A stretch of 64,000 nt of DNA, taken from Gemmatimonadota bacterium. Lineage in GTDB: Bacteria > Gemmatimonadota > Gemmatimonadetes > Longimicrobiales > Gaopeijiaceae. The position numbers and the translations under genes were made by a program. Under the pieces are notes generated by a model. That model had not been told where the DNA came from. It saw only the letters and a program-made list of their open reading frames with translations, and made no database searches. The stretch lies in the NCBI GenBank assembly GCA_028875075.1, contig JAPPGF010000009.1:1-64000 (forward strand). Direction: 5' to 3'. This document shows positions 50,475-58,648 of the stretch, piece after piece (positions within the stretch are counted from its first letter, which is position 1; each line of letters opens with the position of its first letter).

Positions 50475-51695
50475 TCAACCGCTCCCCACGCCCTCGCCGC
50501 CCTCGGCCCACCACATGGCGGCCAACGCTCCCGCCCCGCAGACGCCGAAAGCGGCGATCTGGGCGTACATGGTCCCGTCGAAGCGCTGGCCGATGAGCGC
50601 GCCTAGCGGCACAGCGATGAAGATGGAGATCGAAGCGACCACTGCGGCGCCGACCCCCGCGATGTGGCCGAGGGGTTCCATCGCGAGCGCACTAAGGTTT
50701 CCGAAGACGAGGCCCATGCAGAAGAAGACGAGGAGGAGGTAGGCCATGAAGAGCCAGAAGGGAGGAAGCCCGTCGAAGACCAGGGCCAGTGCCCACGCGA
50801 GAACCGAGACCAGCGTCATGGACACCATCGCCGCCTGTGAGAGCCGGCGCATCCCGTGCTTCATCACGAGGTAGCCGTTCACGAACGAGGCGCACCCGAC
50901 GGCAAGGGCGAGGACTCCGAACCAGAGCGGAAAGAGCACCCCGGTTCGGTACCCCTCCTGAAAGATCTGCTGGGCCGAGCTGAGGTAGGCGACGAAGGGC
51001 GCGAACACGATTGCACTGGCAAGCGTATGACCCGCCGCGGCCCGGATTCCCAGGACTTCCAAGGCGGCCCCGGCGATGGCCCGCGCGGAGAAGGGTCGCC
51101 GGCGGACGGCGGGGAGGGTTTCCGGCTGGCGAAGCGCAAACCAAGCGAATGTGATCACGGTGATGGCGATGTAGGTCGCAAATACCGCGCGCCAGCCTCC
51201 CAGCCACAGCACACCCTGGCCAAGGCCCGGAGCGACGGTGGGAACGAGGATGAACACGGCCATCACGAACGACATGAGGCGTGCCATCTGGCGGCCCGTG
51301 TACTGATCGCGCACCAGGGCGATGGTCACGATGCGCGGTCCCGCGACCCCGATTCCCTGTAGGATACGGCCCCCGATCATCACCTCGAAGGTGGGTGCGA
51401 AGATGCTCACGAGACATCCGGCCATGAACAGGACAAGGCCGGCCTGCATGGCAGGCTTCCGTCCGATGCGATCAGATAGGGGGCCAATGAGGATCTGGCC
51501 GAGCCCAAGTCCCAGGAACAGCGCCGTGATGACGTACTGGACGTCGTTGCCGCGCAATGCCCCGAGGTCGCGGCCGATCGCGGGCAGCGCCGGCAGCAGC
51601 GCGTCGGTCGAGAGCGCGGCCAGCGACATCAGGAGGGCGGCGAGGGGAACGAATTCGCCGGGACGAAGGGAGGACCCGGGCGTCGTCCGGCTCAT
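50475..51695 (-). CDS. MFS drug exporter of the Bcr/CflA type
   Basis: About 406 residues and twelve membrane helices. The Bcr/CflA (DHA1) signature is visible: FVPLAALLMSLAALSTDALL in helix 1, LGLGLGQILIGPLSDRIGRK (motif A) between helices 2 and 3, GRILQGIGVAGPRIVTIALV in helix 4-5. It exports drugs or metabolites in exchange for protons. The ATG at 51695 has GGGGGGAA upstream, so the 42 extra residues of the longer frame are excluded. It follows a methyltransferase gene by 140 bases on the same strand, which may form an operon. Confidence 0.87.
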   Translation of the reverse strand: MSRTTPGSSLRPGEFVPLAALLMSLAALSTDALLPALPAIGRDLGALRGNDVQYVITALFLGLGLGQILIGPLSDRIGRKPAMQAGLVLFMAGCLVSIFAPTFEVMIGGRILQGIGVAGPRIVTIALVRDQYTGRQMARLMSFVMAVFILVPTVAPGLGQGVLWLGGWRAVFATYIAITVITFAWFALRQPETLPAVRRRPFSARAIAGAALEVLGIRAAAGHTLASAIVFAPFVAYLSSAQQIFQEGYRTGVLFPLWFGVLALAVGCASFVNGYLVMKHGMRRLSQAAMVSMTLVSVLAWALALVFDGLPPFWLFMAYLLLVFFCMGLVFGNLSALAMEPLGHIAGVGAAVVASISIFIAVPLGALIGQRFDGTMYAQIAAFGVCGAGALAAMWWAEGGEGVGSG

Positions 51696-51835
51696 GTTCC
51701 CCCCATGCACGCCACCGCGGTGTGGTTGGCCATCTGCCCGATCATCCGTCCCTGCTGGGTGAGGTGAAGTTCGCTTCGCATCGACTTCGTGGGACGCATC
51801 GGTCGCTCGGCCTTGAATCACACGAGCGCGACGGG

Positions 51836-52867
51836 CTAGCGATTCGCGGGCACGTCGGCAACGATCAACCCGCCGACAGGCGTCCCACGCTCGGCCTCGC
51901 CTCCCAACGCCTCGAAGCTCTGGAGCTTCAACCCGCGGGCTTCGATGAACTCCCTTGCGCGCTCATGCGCGGGGGCGGCGGTCGAGATGCCGAAGTGCCA
52001 GCTCTCGCGGTAGAACGACTTGATCGCGTACTTCGCGTAGCTCCCCAGCACCACGAAGGGCTTCCGGCCAAACACGAACTCCCGGCTGAAGAAGTCGAAA
52101 GCGATGCGCGATCCGGGCGCGAGTCCCGCTACTTCACTCAGCGTCTTGTCGATCGCCGCGTCGTCGAGATACATCGTCACGCCTTCCCAGAGGATGAAGG
52201 TCGGCGAGTCCGGGTCAAACCCGTGTTCCGTTAGCGACTCCAGCCAGGACTGCTGGTTGAAGTCGGTCGGCGCGAAGACGACGTGGTCGCAGTCGATGCC
52301 GCCGGCTCGCAGGGCCTCGACCTTGGCCTCTTGCGTGGGCGGCTCGTCGACCTCGAAGAGTCTCAATGCCTCGCCGCTGTCCCGCCCGCCCAACGCGCGC
52401 AGGTCCGCTCCGCCTGGCAACGGTCCGTACGAGCGCGTGTCCCAGCCCGCGCCGAGCACGACGAACTGCCGGATCAGACTGTCCGTGGCGGCAGCAGCGG
52501 CGACGGCACTGTCGAAGAAGTGCGTGCGATGGCTGATCAAGGTCATCAGGGTCGACGGCCGCGGGCCTGGGTACGCCAGGAACGAACCCCTAAAGCCGCT
52601 CCATCTCGCCGCCAGAACCAGGGTCTCAATCATCAGCAGGACAAGGGGCGACAGCGCGGGGAGGTGAGGCGCAATTCTCTCGGCTGCCTCGTCGTTGCGG
52701 CTCGTGGTGCGGTGGAACAACAGCCGTGCCATGTAGGGCTCGTAGGCCGTACCCGAGATGCCGCGGGGCATGTTCACGAAACGGACCCGGAAGGCGTAGA
52801 CCAGCGATCCAATGAGCTGGAGGGGGGAGAACACGATCGCCAGGAGGGCGAAAAGCAGGACTCTCAC
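51836..52867 (-). CDS. Leucine-carboxyl-methyltransferase-like (TIGR00027-type) enzyme with N-terminal membrane anchor
   Basis: About 343 residues. The N-terminus has a hydrophobic helix (VLLFALLAIVFSPLQLIGSLV). The methyltransferase core follows: QFVVLGAGWDTRSYG (motif I, near 140), LFEVDEPPTQEAKVEAL (acidic motif II), VVFAPTDFNQQSW, and FILWEGVTMYLDD. These traits define the LCMT/PPM1-like family that methylates carboxyl or hydroxyl groups of small molecules; the actual substrate is unknown. It is the first gene of a possible pair with an exporter. Confidence 0.83.
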   Translation of the reverse strand: MRVLLFALLAIVFSPLQLIGSLVYAFRVRFVNMPRGISGTAYEPYMARLLFHRTTSRNDEAAERIAPHLPALSPLVLLMIETLVLAARWSGFRGSFLAYPGPRPSTLMTLISHRTHFFDSAVAAAAATDSLIRQFVVLGAGWDTRSYGPLPGGADLRALGGRDSGEALRLFEVDEPPTQEAKVEALRAGGIDCDHVVFAPTDFNQQSWLESLTEHGFDPDSPTFILWEGVTMYLDDAAIDKTLSEVAGLAPGSRIAFDFFSREFVFGRKPFVVLGSYAKYAIKSFYRESWHFGISTAAPAHERAREFIEARGLKLQSFEALGGEAERGTPVGGLIVADVPANR

Positions 52868-53233
52868 TGGCCGCTCTCCTTGATCGACCTCAGACCGGCG
52901 GCCAGCGCGTCAATGAACCGGGAAATGACTTGCACGACCTCTTGGTGACGTCGGGAACGGGAGACCATCTGGGCACGAGCGTATCCTAATGATCCGAGAA
53001 TAGTCCCGCGCTCTGTCGGGAAGCGGTCCGCTCACCCGCGAACTGCGGTAGAGCCTCGGAGAAGGACGAGTCGAGGAGGATGGACATGACCAGACGGATG
53101 ACCGGCGCTACGTGGGGGATCGGAGTCGTCGTCGCCTGCCTGGCAGGGGCGCTCCCCGACGACACTCGTCCGAGCAGGACCGTGGTGGCGAGAAGAATCG
53201 ACAGAGTAACGATGAACGGTCGAATGCACGTAG
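52868..53233. other. Intergenic, no intact gene
   Basis: An ATG at 53080 opens a frame with a signal-like start (GATWGIGVVVACLAGALP), but it soon turns into Arg-rich sequence. It may be a truncated secreted protein. Nothing further can be supported. Confidence 0.3.
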
Positions 53234-53310
53234 CTGTCCTACGACGGCGTCCGCTACCGCATGCGCAGCATCTTCGCGAAGCTCGGGGAGCGCAACAGGC
53301 TCGATGCGCG
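53234..53310 (+). pseudogene. Fragment of a LuxR-type helix-turn-helix
   Basis: The stretch LSYDGVRYRMRSIFAKLGER followed by NRLDARR matches the recognition helix and tail of LuxR/FixJ output domains ('LS.GTVR.HL..IF.KLGVRSR.EA'). It lies in a frame without a preceding receiver or start, and continues into Arg-rich nonsense. A relic of a regulator gene. Confidence 0.4.
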
Positions 53311-53431
53311 CAGGGCATCCTGCCGGAGCCGGGGGAGCCGCCGCCGAAGCGGAGTTCGAGTTCGTGGAGTTGAAGCACCGCGCCCGGCTTCGCGGCTGTC
53401 TCGCGGGGGTCATGGTGGTCCGTCCCCAACA

Positions 53432-54808
53432 CTACTTCCTCGACCCCTCGATCCTCACACCTCCGATCCACACCCCATCGATCTCGCGGAGATTCGCGAG
53501 GTCCGCCAGGGGATTTGCCCGCAGTACGATGAAATCCGCACGGCGTCCCTCCTCGAGCGTCCCGATGTCATCCCGGCCCAGGCATTCCGCGGCCACCGCC
53601 GTTGCCGACCGCAGGATCTGCTCTGCCGACAGCCCCGCCTCGGCCATCAGCTCGGTCTCCATGTGCTCGAAATAGCCCTGGAAGCGGCCCATCGGGCCGG
53701 AATCGGTGCCGAACGCAACCGGGACGCCCGCCTCGACGAGCCGTGCGAGATTGTCCTGCGCGATCTCGAGGGCCCGCCCATAGGCCTCGGCGGCCCCCGA
53801 TGCCCGCACCAGGGCCTGCCGCGCCGGGTCGCTGACGACCTGCACCTGCACCGAGTCCACATCGGACATCAGGAACGGATCGTCAAGGAAATCGGGGTGC
53901 TCTCCGTAGGCGAAGGTGGACACTTCGCGCGTCAGCGTCGGCACGTAGCAGACTCCGGTCTCGAGGAAGAGCCCGATCGTCTCGTCGTCCACCGATTCGT
54001 CCCGGATGCTGTGGGCGACAAGCCCGGTGCCGGCGCGGAGGAGGCCCTTCGCGTCCTCGTGGTAGAAGAGGTGCGAGGCCACGCGGAGGCCGTGAGTGCG
54101 GGCCCGGTCGATTACCGCCCCATATGACGCGGGACTCATCTTCGTGGTCGTGCCGAGGTTGTCGTCGACCCGGATCTTGATCCAGTCCGGACCCGCGCGC
54201 GCGACCGCGTCGACCGCCAGGGTCAGCTCTTCCGGGTTCGCGCCCGTGACGACCGGTCCCGCAACGAGGAGCCGCGCGCGCGCCGGACCCTCCTCGCCCC
54301 AACTCGCATCCCGAAGGGCGAACGAGCCTTCCCGGTCCCCTCCCAGGCTGTTGACGCTCGTCACGCCGAAACGGGCGTAGCGCGCCAACTCCATCGCCGC
54401 GAACTCGCCGTAGGTGCCGCTCCGCTCCACGCTCCAGGTCCCGGCTACATGACCGTGCGCGTTGATCAGACCGGGGATGATGTACGACCCGCTCGCGTCC
54501 ACCACGCTGACGCCGGCCGATTCGGCCGATGCAATGTCGACGTCCTCCAGCGGTTCCACCGAGATGATCCGGCCTCCACCGACCTGGACGACCGCAGGGG
54601 CGCCCATGGGCGCGCCGGTTCCGTCCCAGACGCGGGCGCCGTGGATTACCAGATCGGCCAGCGGATCCACTGTCGACTGGCAGGCGGGTAGCCACGCGAG
54701 ACCGACGACGCATAGCAGTAGGACCCGCAACTCCGGCAGGCTCACCATGCGGACTCTCTTGCAATTCGAGGCGGACGGCCGCTGCGAGGCCATTGCGGAT
54801 CTCTTCAT
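53432..54808 (-). CDS. Lipoprotein amidohydrolase (imidazolonepropionase-like)
   Basis: About 458 residues. A signal with lipobox (LLLCVVGLAWLPACQ) is followed by the amidohydrolase fold: strand-rich start ADLVIHGARVWDGTGAP, metal site YIIPGLINAHGHVAGTW (H-x-H), later His in VASHLFYHEDAKG and VAHSI, and Asp in VAFGTDSGPMG. The bracket lysine is within DWIKIRVD. Enzymes of this group cleave cyclic amides or Xaa-Pro peptides. The ATG at 54808 has GGAAGAG six bases upstream; the ATG at 54748 is closer to the signal peptide but has a weaker site. It is the only gene of its strand group. Confidence 0.83.
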   Translation of the reverse strand: MKRSAMASQRPSASNCKRVRMVSLPELRVLLLCVVGLAWLPACQSTVDPLADLVIHGARVWDGTGAPMGAPAVVQVGGGRIISVEPLEDVDIASAESAGVSVVDASGSYIIPGLINAHGHVAGTWSVERSGTYGEFAAMELARYARFGVTSVNSLGGDREGSFALRDASWGEEGPARARLLVAGPVVTGANPEELTLAVDAVARAGPDWIKIRVDDNLGTTTKMSPASYGAVIDRARTHGLRVASHLFYHEDAKGLLRAGTGLVAHSIRDESVDDETIGLFLETGVCYVPTLTREVSTFAYGEHPDFLDDPFLMSDVDSVQVQVVSDPARQALVRASGAAEAYGRALEIAQDNLARLVEAGVPVAFGTDSGPMGRFQGYFEHMETELMAEAGLSAEQILRSATAVAAECLGRDDIGTLEEGRRADFIVLRANPLADLANLREIDGVWIGGVRIEGSRK

Positions 54809-55009
54809 GATCATCTCTTCCTCTACTGCCTCAGCGGTGCAATGTCCCCGTGTCCCAGGCGGCATCGGCCTTCCGATGGCTACGGCGATTCTGACTGTCC
54901 TCTACCCGGAAGACTCAAGGACACTTGGCGCGGCGACGGCAGGGCGGGGAAGCCGGCGGCCCTTGTGGTGGAAGACGGTAACGGAGCACTTCGGGGTCGA
55001 AGGCTAGCG

Positions 55010-55159
55010 GTGCCGAGCCGATCGGCTGCAGGTTCCTCCAGCTTGAGCCAGATCTCGGGCCCCTCGTCGACTCCGAGCCGCACCAGCGGAGTGCGGGAGA
55101 GCCGCCGCGTAGACCCGCTCGCGCGCCGCCTCGATCTCCTGGAGGCCGGGGGCGTTCAT
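55010..55159 (-). pseudogene. Relic of a threonine/serine dehydratase
   Basis: The start codon (ATG, 55159) overlaps the stop of the preceding PLP gene (ATGA). It reads NAPGLQEIEAARERVYAA, then in the next frame RTPLVRLGVDEGPEIWLKLE, then in a third frame NLQPIGS, matching the N-terminus of threonine dehydratase (normally '...VYAAALRTPLVRL....IWLKLENLQPIGSFKLRGA'). Two frameshifts within 130 bases and loss of everything after the PLP-lysine region mark it as dead. The intact ancestor would have formed an operon with the Cys/Met-metabolism enzyme. Confidence 0.6.
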
Positions 55160-56358
55160 GCGGTCGCGCTCGCGACCGACCTGGGCAGGCTCGCCAGCGC
55201 CCCCGCGAAATCGGCGGCCAGATCCTCCGAACTCTCCAGTCCGGTCGAGAAGCGGATGAGGTCATCCCTGATCCCGGCCCTGGCTCTCTCTTCGGCGGAG
55301 AGGCCCGCGTGGATGGCGGCGGCGGGCCGCACGACGAGCGACTCCGGGCCGCCGAGGCTCGCCGCGACCATCGGGATCGTAAGAGCGGACATGAAGGCCT
55401 CGGCCGCGTCGACCCCGCCCTCGAGCTCGAACGACATCATTCCGCCGAAACCGTCGAAGAGACGCGCGGCCCGCTCGTGCTGGGCGTGGCTCGCCAGTCC
55501 CGGATAGTGCACCACCGACACCGCCGGGTGCGCTTCGAGGAGCGCGGCGAGGCGCCCGGCCGACTGGTTCTGCTCCCGGACCCGCACGCTGAGCGTCTTC
55601 AGCCCTCGCTCGAGCAGGAAAGCCGCGTGCGGATCGAGGGTGCCGCCCAAGTGGTCGTGCAGCACCTTCACGCGGCGCACGAGGTCGGCGGGTCCCGCCA
55701 CGCTTCCAGCGACGATGTCGCTGTGCCCGTTCATGTACTTCGTGCAGCTCTCGAGCACGAGATCGAAGCCGATTTCCGCCGGCCTGAAGTTGATCGGGCT
55801 CGCGAACGTGTTGTCAATCAGCGTCACGAGTCCGTGCTCTCGCGCGAAAGCCACGACCGCTTCGAGATCCGCCACCTGCACGAGCGGATTCGTGAGCGTC
55901 TCCACGTACATCGCCCGCGTGGTCGGCTTCAACTGTGCGGCCCAGCTCGACCGGTCCTGGGGATCGATCACGGTGTGCTCGATCCGGAAGCGTGGAAGGT
56001 CCTGTTGCAGGAAGGCGGCCGTGCCCCCGTAGAGCGTGTCCTGCACGAGCACGTGATCCCCCGACGACAGCACCGTGAGCAGCGACCCCGAGATCGCCGC
56101 CATCCCGCTGCCGAGGACGAGGGCCGCCTCCGTCCGCTCGAGCGCCGCGATGCGCTCTCCCAGCACGCGATGGTTCGGGGTCGTGCTTAGCCGGATGTAG
56201 CCGATGTCGTGGTAGTCCTCGCCACGCAGCTCATAGTTCGCCGTCTGGTAGATCGGCGTGACGACGGCTCCCTCGGGCCTCGGCTCCTGTTCGCCCGCAT
56301 GCACGGCATCCGTCGATGCCGCCCTGTCCCGCCGGGCTCCATCTCTCTTTCCCGTCAT
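55156..56358 (-). CDS. Cys/Met-metabolism PLP enzyme (cystathionine gamma-synthase/lyase or methionine gamma-lyase)
   Basis: A 400-residue fold-type I enzyme of the MetB/MetC/MGL family. The PLP lysine is in ESCTKYMNGHSDIVAG near 205, an Asp in LIDNTFASP near 178, the phosphate site GSGMAAISGSLL near 90, and the N-terminal tether Y-I-R-L-S near 55. C-terminal SLGGPESLVVRPA distinguishes the gamma-family. Whether it builds cystathionine or degrades methionine cannot be told from sequence; no met gene adjoins. A dehydratase relic follows it in translational overlap, which is more common with catabolic lyases. Confidence 0.85.
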   Translation of the reverse strand: MTGKRDGARRDRAASTDAVHAGEQEPRPEGAVVTPIYQTANYELRGEDYHDIGYIRLSTTPNHRVLGERIAALERTEAALVLGSGMAAISGSLLTVLSSGDHVLVQDTLYGGTAAFLQQDLPRFRIEHTVIDPQDRSSWAAQLKPTTRAMYVETLTNPLVQVADLEAVVAFAREHGLVTLIDNTFASPINFRPAEIGFDLVLESCTKYMNGHSDIVAGSVAGPADLVRRVKVLHDHLGGTLDPHAAFLLERGLKTLSVRVREQNQSAGRLAALLEAHPAVSVVHYPGLASHAQHERAARLFDGFGGMMSFELEGGVDAAEAFMSALTIPMVAASLGGPESLVVRPAAAIHAGLSAEERARAGIRDDLIRFSTGLESSEDLAADFAGALASLPRSVASATA

Positions 56359-56456
56359 GTCTCGAACCTCCGAATCGACCGTCGTTATCCGCTACGACGT
56401 TCTCCGTGTGTTAGGGAGCGCAAAGAAGGGTCAGCTCGAACCGACCCGCGTTCCTA

Positions 56457-56485
56457 TTGACAGACCCTAAGTTTCCTGCGATACT
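56457..56485 (+). promoter_or_regulatory. Promoter of the cold-shock gene
   Basis: A consensus TTGACA (56457-56462), a 17-base spacer and GATACT (56480-56485). Transcription would start near 56492, giving a leader of about 190 bases ahead of the cold-shock coding region, as is typical of cspA-like genes. Confidence 0.6.
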
Positions 56486-56532
56486 TTCTGCTGCCTGATA
56501 ATTACAATTGGTGTACCTAAGTCCTGCAAAGA

Positions 56533-56570
56533 GGTGGCGGTCCCATCTTAGCGGCCGCCACCCATTTTTT
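56533..56570 (+). terminator. Intrinsic terminator inside the cold-shock leader
   Basis: GGTGGCGG (56533-56540) and CCGCCACC (56555-56562) form a perfect 8-bp GC-rich stem, followed by CA and six T (56565-56570). It lies between the promoter and the coding region, about 45 bases after the predicted start, so it can act as an attenuator or release a short RNA. Confidence 0.65.
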
Positions 56571-56598
56571 GTTTCTGTGGCCAAACAAGGTCACGCAC

Positions 56599-56617
56599 TG
56601 CGCGGGGATTCCGCGCA
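56599..56617 (+). promoter_or_regulatory. Second hairpin of the cold-shock leader
   Basis: TGCGCGG (56599-56605) and CCGCGCA (56611-56617) pair perfectly around the loop GGATT. It lies 66 bases before the ATG. Together with the terminator stem it makes a structured leader of the sort that can sense temperature. Confidence 0.45.
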
Positions 56618-56682
56618 CATCAAGAAGTCGGCAAGTACGTATCCTCGTAACTCCGACTCGAAAAACCAAGGGAGCGCGATCG

Positions 56683-56892
56683 ATGCGTACCAAGGGACAA
56701 GTAAAGTGGTTCAACGACCAGAAGGGGTTCGGCTTCATCACGCCTGACGACGGAAGCAAGGACTGTTTCGTCCATCATAGCGCGATTCAGACCGAGGGTT
56801 TCCGGACGCTCGCCGAAGGAGCCGCGGTTGAGTTCGACGTTGTGCAGGGCCAGAAGGGTCCCGCTGCAGAGAACGTGGTCGTCTCAGCCTAG
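56683..56892 (+). CDS. csp: Cold-shock domain protein
   Basis: Sixty-nine residues, a complete CspA-type OB fold. RNP1 is KGFGFITP (about 14-21) and RNP2 is CFVHHSAI (about 29-36), with the opening GQVKWFNDQ. It binds single-stranded RNA and DNA as a chaperone that melts structures, mainly in the cold. The ATG at 56683 follows AGGGAG nine bases upstream; the frame is open earlier but is leader RNA. It has its own promoter, structured leader and terminator. Confidence 0.95.
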   Translation: MRTKGQVKWFNDQKGFGFITPDDGSKDCFVHHSAIQTEGFRTLAEGAAVEFDVVQGQKGPAAENVVVSA

Positions 56893-56912
56893 CGCTGTTG
56901 AACCTAGCAACG

Positions 56913-56949
56913 ACGGGCCGCTCCGAAGTTCTCGGGGCGGCCCGTTTTC
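56913..56949 (+). terminator. Terminator after the cold-shock gene
   Basis: ACGGGCCGC (56913-56921) and GCGGCCCGT (56937-56945) form a perfect 9-bp stem with a 15-base loop, followed by TTTC. It lies 21 bases after the stop codon. Confidence 0.8.
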
Positions 56950-56991
56950 TCATGGCTGCCGTGGAGTAGGCCGCACGTCACACGACGCTGC

Positions 56992-57280
56992 TGGTACCGG
57001 ATGGCCGCCAAGCAGGGCTACGTCGAAGCGCAGTACAACCTCGGGCGCATGTACTACCTGGGGGGACGTGTCTCGGGGAGCACCCGAGCGCCGCCGCTAC
57101 GGCCCCAATGCCGTGCTCTCGCATATGTGGTTCAACATCGGCGTTGCGAACGGAGACAAGGGGGACGCTAGGTACTTCCGGGACGACCTAGAGCGGGGCA
57201 TGACCCGCTCTAAGATCGTCCGCGCTCAAGAGCTGGCCCTTGCGTGCGTAGCGTCCGATTACGAGGGCTGCGGGGGGTGA
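56992..57280 (+). pseudogene. Sel1-repeat protein relic
   Basis: The frame from 56992 reads WYRMAAKQGYVEAQYNLGRM and YYLGG, a classic Sel1/TPR-like repeat; after about 57070 the sense moves to the next frame with GPNAVLSHMWFNIGVANGDK and on to LALACVASDYEGCGG, the C-terminal part. One frameshift and loss of the N-terminal repeats make it a pseudogene. Sel1 proteins are protein-interaction scaffolds, often secreted. Confidence 0.65.
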
Positions 57281-57414
57281 ACCGGGAGCGGCGGGTTCTG
57301 GCGTGGGCGGTGGCTCTGCTCGCACTGAGCGCGGCCCCCGCAAGTGCCCGAGCTCGACCCGCGTTCGACGTCCTGCGCGAGCAGCTGGAGGCGCAAGCGG
57401 CAGGCGGAGGCTGA
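57277..57414 (+). CDS. Possible 45-residue secreted peptide
   Basis: From a GTG overlapping the stop of the Sel1 relic (GTGA), the frame reads RRVLAWAVALLALSAAPASA, a textbook signal peptide, followed by RARPAFDVLREQLEAQAAGG and a stop. It could be a genuine small exported peptide or the N-terminus of a truncated gene. No family recognised. Confidence 0.35.
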   Translation: MNRERRVLAWAVALLALSAAPASARARPAFDVLREQLEAQAAGGG

Positions 57415-57551
57415 GGTCGGCCCCACTACATGTTCCAGCACATGTTGGTAGTCGGAATCCTGCGGCAAACCGGGTCGTAAGTCCGCCATTTCAGCGAAGA
57501 ATGCTCCGGGGCTTCGCTGCTTCTGCGGAAAGCGGGACGACAGATGTAGAG

Positions 57552-57593
57552 TTTGCAGCCAGGAGGTCGCCGGTTCGATTCCGGCTGGCTCCA
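57552..57593 (+). other. tRNA 3'-end fragment (probable attachment-site remnant)
   Basis: GCCGG-TTCGATT-CCGGC (57569-57585) is a perfect T-arm with a 7-base T loop, followed by TGGCTCC and A (57586-57593), a complete 3' acceptor strand and discriminator. The preceding TTTGCAGCCAGGAGG resembles the 3' half of an anticodon arm. The 5' half of the tRNA (a GGAGCCA and D-arm) is absent for at least 80 bases upstream. A 3' half-tRNA is what remains at one end of an element integrated into a tRNA gene. No integrase lies nearby. Confidence 0.55.
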
Positions 57594-57813
57594 TTGATGT
57601 AAGTTATTGAAATACAAAAGATTACGGGACGTGTTTAGTTGACTATGGCTGAGGGGTGTACAGGTTATAGTACATGTTCACGCTGATCAGGGGCGTAAGC
57701 GTGCGAGGATCGTGGCGGGTTGTGGTGGGGGTATCACGGACTCGGGATCGCGAGGCGCGGGTTGCGTTTCGGCGACTCGTGCCCCCGGCGAGAGACCACG
57801 ATCGGAGCATGGC

Positions 57814-58491
57814 ATGAACCTGAACGACCTGACTCGGCGACCGTTCCCGCCAACCGCGCTTCGCTTGCTGGCATGGCTGGTCCTGCCGGTAGCCGTTACT
57901 CCGTCCGCGCTCGAGGCGCAGGCCTGCCTCGGGTTCGGCGGCAACGGGTTCGTGAGTGCCTCGGGGGCCCAATGGCGCGAAGACTCCGAAAACACGAACG
58001 GGATCGGGGGGCGCGCCGGGCTCGATCTCGGACCGCTGGCTGCGACGGCCCAGTACCTGAAGTTCTCGGGTGCGGCCGACTTCGATTTCGAGGATTCACG
58101 CGCGACCGTCGCGCTGAAACTACCGATGATGCCGCTGCTTTCGCTGTGCCCGGTCGTGACGGTGGGCACCGGCGGCGTCCTGTCGGCGAACTTCTCGGAC
58201 TTGCCCTACAAGAGCGAACTCGTCTACGGAGCCGGCATGGCGCTGGGTCACCGGTTCAGCGCAGCAGGTTCCGGCTTCGCGATCATCCCCTCGGCGATCA
58301 TCAGCGTCGAGAACTACGAGGTGGATCGCCTCTTCGACGACATCCTGGAAGGGGACAGGGAATTCAGCGCCATCCTCCGGGGCGGGGTTACGGTCGAGAT
58401 CGGAAAGATCTACACTCGACCATACGTTGCGCTAAACACCACCGACCAGAGTTACCTGCTGGCCGGCGCCCTGCTCGGCGTCACCTTCTGA
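57814..58491 (+). CDS. Outer-membrane beta-barrel protein
   Basis: About 225 residues. A signal peptide (LLAWLVLPVAVTPSALEAQ) is followed by a domain with alternating strands (CLGFGGNGFVSASGAQWRED, GLDLGPLAATAQYLKFSG, VYGAGMALGHRFSAAGSGF, RPYVALNTTDQSYLLAGAL) ending in LLGVTF with C-terminal Phe. This matches small 8-strand barrels such as OmpW/OprF-N-like proteins of unknown role. The ATG at 57814 has GGAG six bases upstream. It stands alone. Confidence 0.75.
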   Translation: MNLNDLTRRPFPPTALRLLAWLVLPVAVTPSALEAQACLGFGGNGFVSASGAQWREDSENTNGIGGRAGLDLGPLAATAQYLKFSGAADFDFEDSRATVALKLPMMPLLSLCPVVTVGTGGVLSANFSDLPYKSELVYGAGMALGHRFSAAGSGFAIIPSAIISVENYEVDRLFDDILEGDREFSAILRGGVTVEIGKIYTRPYVALNTTDQSYLLAGALLGVTF

Positions 58492-58648
58492 CCCGCGCGG
58501 CGGGCCCGCGAGCTGCGCGAAGCGCTTCGCCACCACTCGTATCTCTATTACGTCCGCGCTATTCCATCGCGACGTATTGGTGGAAGTCGAGGGCATTGCC
58601 GTGCTACCGGTGTGGCGGCTATCGAGGTGACTGGTTCCTCGCCACAAG

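Noticed and set aside
57259-57594. Minus-strand frame beginning EPAGIEPATSWLQT
   Set aside because: A well-known false protein produced by reading the 3' end of a tRNA backwards; it helped to spot the tRNA fragment instead.
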